DNA from: Oligoflexus sp.
GTDB lineage: Bacteria; Bdellovibrionota_B; Oligoflexia; Oligoflexales; Oligoflexaceae
NCBI GenBank assembly: GCA_030151925.1
Contig: JASLCY010000306.1
Location: forward strand, 1 to 8,434
Direction: 5' to 3'
Length of the DNA stretch: 8,434 nt
The notes under the pieces were generated by a model. It saw only the letters and a list, made by a program, of their open reading frames with translations. It was not told where the DNA came from and did not search any database. Position numbers and translations under genes: made by a program. Positions 6,871 to 8,434 of this stretch are shown in pieces (within the stretch, counting starts at the first letter, position 1; the number at the start of each line of letters is the position of its first letter).

Positions 6871-7362
6871 ATGCGTTCTACTCGCGATTCTTTGCCTGTC
6901 GATACCAGTCATTTGACCTTTAGCTCGCACACCAAACTCGATGCCGAGACCAAGGCTGCGATCGTCGCAGTCGCCGCCGCCTCTCTCCAGCATGAATGGA
7001 ATCAAAAAGGTTTCGAAGAACGGCTCGAACGTTTTCCCGATTTCCACCTTACGCTCGCCCGCGTGAAGGAAACGGGCAAGCCGGCGGCCTTTAAGATCGG
7101 CTACGCCCGCACGGTCGACGAGTTCTACAGCTGGCTCGGCGCCGTACATCCTTCATTCCAAAGGTCGGGCCTCGGTTCGGCGCTCATGCGCATCCAGCAC
7201 GAATGGGCGAAAGGCCAAGGCTACCGCACCATCCAAACCAAATGCTACAACACCAACGAAGCGATGATCAGGCTCAACATGAAACACGAGTTCCTCGTGA
7301 TCGACACCGAGCCGACCGAATACGGTCTCAAGCTCATCCTCGAAAAATCCCTGTTTTCTTAA
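6871..7362 (+). CDS. GNAT-family N-acetyltransferase
   Basis: A 163-residue single-domain cytoplasmic protein of the GCN5-related N-acetyltransferase fold, which moves an acetyl group from acetyl-CoA to an amine. The acetyl-CoA pyrophosphate loop is QRSGLG (97-102), following the beta-4 strand WLGAVHPSF and preceding helix SALMRIQHEWAKGQGY. The later strand IQTKCYNTNEAMIRLNMKHEF has the usual 'N-x-x-a-i-r-l-y-e-k-x-G-F' pattern with His-Glu in place of the Gly. The ATG is chosen over an in-frame TTG ten codons earlier because of the ribosome binding site and because residues upstream add no domain. The substrate cannot be predicted. It precedes udp by 21 nt and is probably cotranscribed. It follows the strong terminator at 6791, so its promoter should lie within 6792-6850; only a weak TGCTATGTC extended -10-like string near 6817-6825 is visible. 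Confidence 0.88.
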   Translation: MRSTRDSLPVDTSHLTFSSHTKLDAETKAAIVAVAAASLQHEWNQKGFEERLERFPDFHLTLARVKETGKPAAFKIGYARTVDEFYSWLGAVHPSFQRSGLGSALMRIQHEWAKGQGYRTIQTKCYNTNEAMIRLNMKHEFLVIDTEPTEYGLKLILEKSLFS

Positions 7363-7368
7363 GCTTCA

Positions 7369-7375
7369 GAAGGAG
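7369..7375 (+). promoter_or_regulatory. Ribosome binding site that sets the udp GTG start
   Basis: GAAGGAG lies 8 nt before the GTG at 7384. The next in-frame ATG is at codon 49, inside the conserved core, so the GTG must be the start. Confidence 0.85.
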
Positions 7376-7383
7376 CCGTCCCT

Positions 7384-8136
7384 GTGAGTTTTCATATAGG
7401 CCTCAAAGCAGAGCAGATCTCCGGCGTCGAACTCGTCATCCTTCCCGGCGACCCGGGACGCGTGCCGAAGATCGCCGCGCACCTCGAAAACGTCGTGCAG
7501 CTGGCGAACCATCGTGAATACAATTCGATGCGCGGAACCTACCAGGGCCGTTCGGTCCTCGTCACGTCCACCGGCATCGGCGGCCCTTCCACCGCGATCT
7601 GCATCGAAGAGCTGGCCATGCTCGGCCTGAAACGTTTTCTTCGAGTCGGGACGACGGGCGCGATTCAAGAGGCGATCGAGCCGGGCGACATCATCGTTCC
7701 CACCGCAGCGGTGCGAATGGATGGAGCCTCGACTCACATCGCTCCCCTCGCCTATCCGGCCGTAGCAGACTTCAACCTGGTCCAACGCGTAAAAGAAGCT
7801 CTGACCGCCAAGAGCATCCGCCATCACCTGGGCGTTATCGCTTCGTCCGACACCTTCTATCAGGGCCAGGCGCGCCAGGATTCGTTCCAGCACGGCTTTG
7901 TGCATCAGGAGATGCGCAACCGCTTCACGGAGATGAAAGCTCTGCATGTCCTGTCGTTCGAGATGGAATGCGCGACGCTGTTTACGCAGTGCGCGGCCTA
8001 CGGCCTCTCCGCGGCCGCCGTGCTCGGCGTCCTGCTCAATCGCAACCGCAACGAGTTCCCGGGTGAAGACGTCCACCGGCAGACCGAAGAGAAAGTGATC
8101 AAAGCCGCGCTCGAAGTCGTCACCAAACTCGCCTGA
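7384..8136 (+). CDS. udp: Uridine phosphorylase
   Basis: A 250-residue protein that splits uridine with phosphate into uracil and ribose 1-phosphate in pyrimidine salvage; the family works as a cytoplasmic hexamer. It aligns almost without gaps to E. coli Udp (253 residues). Phosphate-site residues are Gly22 and Arg26 in LPGDPGRV, Arg44 in NHREYNS (donated across the dimer in Udp), Arg87 and Thr90 in LRVGTTGA. The uracil pocket is Phe158, Gln162 and Arg164 in SSDTFYQGQARQ, the residues that favour uracil over purines. The ribose site is Met194/Glu195 in FEMECATL, with Arg220 near the C-terminus. All expected catalytic and specificity residues are present. Translation starts at GTG. It lies 21 nt behind the GNAT gene in a probable two-gene operon and converges on menB with a 3-nt gap. 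Thymidine activity is possible, as in other Udp enzymes. Confidence 0.95.
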   Translation: MSFHIGLKAEQISGVELVILPGDPGRVPKIAAHLENVVQLANHREYNSMRGTYQGRSVLVTSTGIGGPSTAICIEELAMLGLKRFLRVGTTGAIQEAIEPGDIIVPTAAVRMDGASTHIAPLAYPAVADFNLVQRVKEALTAKSIRHHLGVIASSDTFYQGQARQDSFQHGFVHQEMRNRFTEMKALHVLSFEMECATLFTQCAAYGLSAAAVLGVLLNRNRNEFPGEDVHRQTEEKVIKAALEVVTKLA

Positions 8137-8139
8137 GAT

Positions 8140-8434
8140 TCAGTACTGCCAGGGGAAGTCGGAGAAATCCTGCTTTCTCTTCTCGAGGAAGGCCACGCGG
8201 CCTTCTTCCGCTTCATCCGTGCCGTAAGCGAGCCGAGTCGCTTCACCCGCGAACAACTGCTGCCCGACCATGCCGTCGTCGGTGAGATTGAAGGCGTATT
8301 TCAGCATGCGGATAGCGGTCGGGGATTTGCCGTTGATCTCCCGCGCCCAGTCGAGCGCGACTTTCTCCAGATCATCGTGCGCGACGACCTTGTTGACCAT
8401 TCCCATCTGGAAGGCTTCTTCCGCGCTATAATTC
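8140..8434 (-). CDS. menB: 1,4-dihydroxy-2-naphthoyl-CoA synthase (MenB), C-terminal fragment
   Basis: The last 97 residues of a crotonase-fold enzyme; the N-terminal two-thirds, including the CoA oxyanion-hole region, lies beyond the right edge. The visible part reads YSAEEAFQMGMVNKVV, then KSPTAIRMLKYAFN, AGEATRLAYGTDEAEEG and ends AFLEKRKQDFSDFPWQY. The AGEAT-x-L-x-Y-x-TDEA-x-EG segment and the AF-x-EKR-x-DFS-x-FP tail are hallmarks of MenB, which closes the second ring of menaquinone by Claisen-type condensation of o-succinylbenzoyl-CoA. Ordinary enoyl-CoA hydratases lack this tail. The open frame continues through 8434 without a stop, so the Met at 8406 is internal. It converges on udp and no other men gene is visible. 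It indicates that the organism uses menaquinone. Confidence 0.93.
   Translation of the reverse strand, partial: NYSAEEAFQMGMVNKVVAHDDLEKVALDWAREINGKSPTAIRMLKYAFNLTDDGMVGQQLFAGEATRLAYGTDEAEEGRVAFLEKRKQDFSDFPWQY
8185..8208 (+). other. Hairpin in the menB 3' end, possible termination aid for udp
   Basis: GAGGAAGGCC (8185-8194) and GGCCTTCTTC (8199-8208) form a 10-bp stem with one G-U wobble in the plus-strand RNA and an ACGC loop, 48 nt after the udp stop. The following sequence is pyrimidine-rich but lacks a T-run, so intrinsic termination is doubtful. It lies inside menB coding sequence (the EEGRVAFLEK region) and may be a codon-driven coincidence. Confidence 0.25.

Noticed and set aside
8404..8406. 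Met codon in the menB fragment as a gene start
   Set aside because: The frame stays open upstream to the window edge and those residues (YSAEEAFQ) match the conserved MenB sequence.

Overview
The window is about 8.4 kb of compact, moderately GC-rich bacterial DNA with short intergenic gaps, clear purine-rich ribosome binding sites and two textbook intrinsic terminators. It carries eight genes: six complete and two cut by the window edges. A periplasmic, signal-peptide-bearing PQQ-type sugar dehydrogenase homologue and a ClpB with the usual bacterial architecture suggest a Gram-negative. The MenB fragment implies menaquinone synthesis. I cannot name the lineage; a deltaproteobacterial or Bdellovibrionota-like group is a weak guess only.

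Layout: (1) At the left edge, the first 53 codons of a minus-strand cyclic-nucleotide-binding-domain protein, transcribed divergently from a strong extended -10 promoter. (2) A two-gene plus-strand operon (293-2692) encodes an aldehyde dehydrogenase (ALDH) superfamily protein and an aldo/keto reductase of the Kv-beta/YghZ type, with 12 nt between them. (3) clpB (2764-5361) follows with its own candidate promoter and ends in an intrinsic terminator. (4) A PQQ-dependent sorbosone/aldose dehydrogenase-like exported protein (5596-6744) stands as a single gene with its own terminator. (5) A GNAT acetyltransferase and a uridine phosphorylase (udp, GTG start) form a two-gene unit (6871-8136). (6) The C-terminal part of menB lies on the minus strand, converging on udp with only 3 nt between stop codons.

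Most of this is ordinary housekeeping and stress-related content: disaggregase, pyrimidine salvage, quinone synthesis and carbonyl metabolism. The one real anomaly is the ALDH homologue. It keeps the general-base glutamate (Glu234), the oxyanion asparagine (Asn138), the cofactor lysine (Lys161) and the EEIFGP motif. The catalytic cysteine position, exactly 34 residues after the glutamate as in ALDH2, is proline (Pro268). All three codon bases differ from a TGC cysteine codon, so one base error cannot explain it. The protein is otherwise intact and sits in an operon with an aldehyde-reducing enzyme, which suggests a conserved non-dehydrogenase role. I found no mobile elements, CRISPR arrays, tRNAs or rRNAs.
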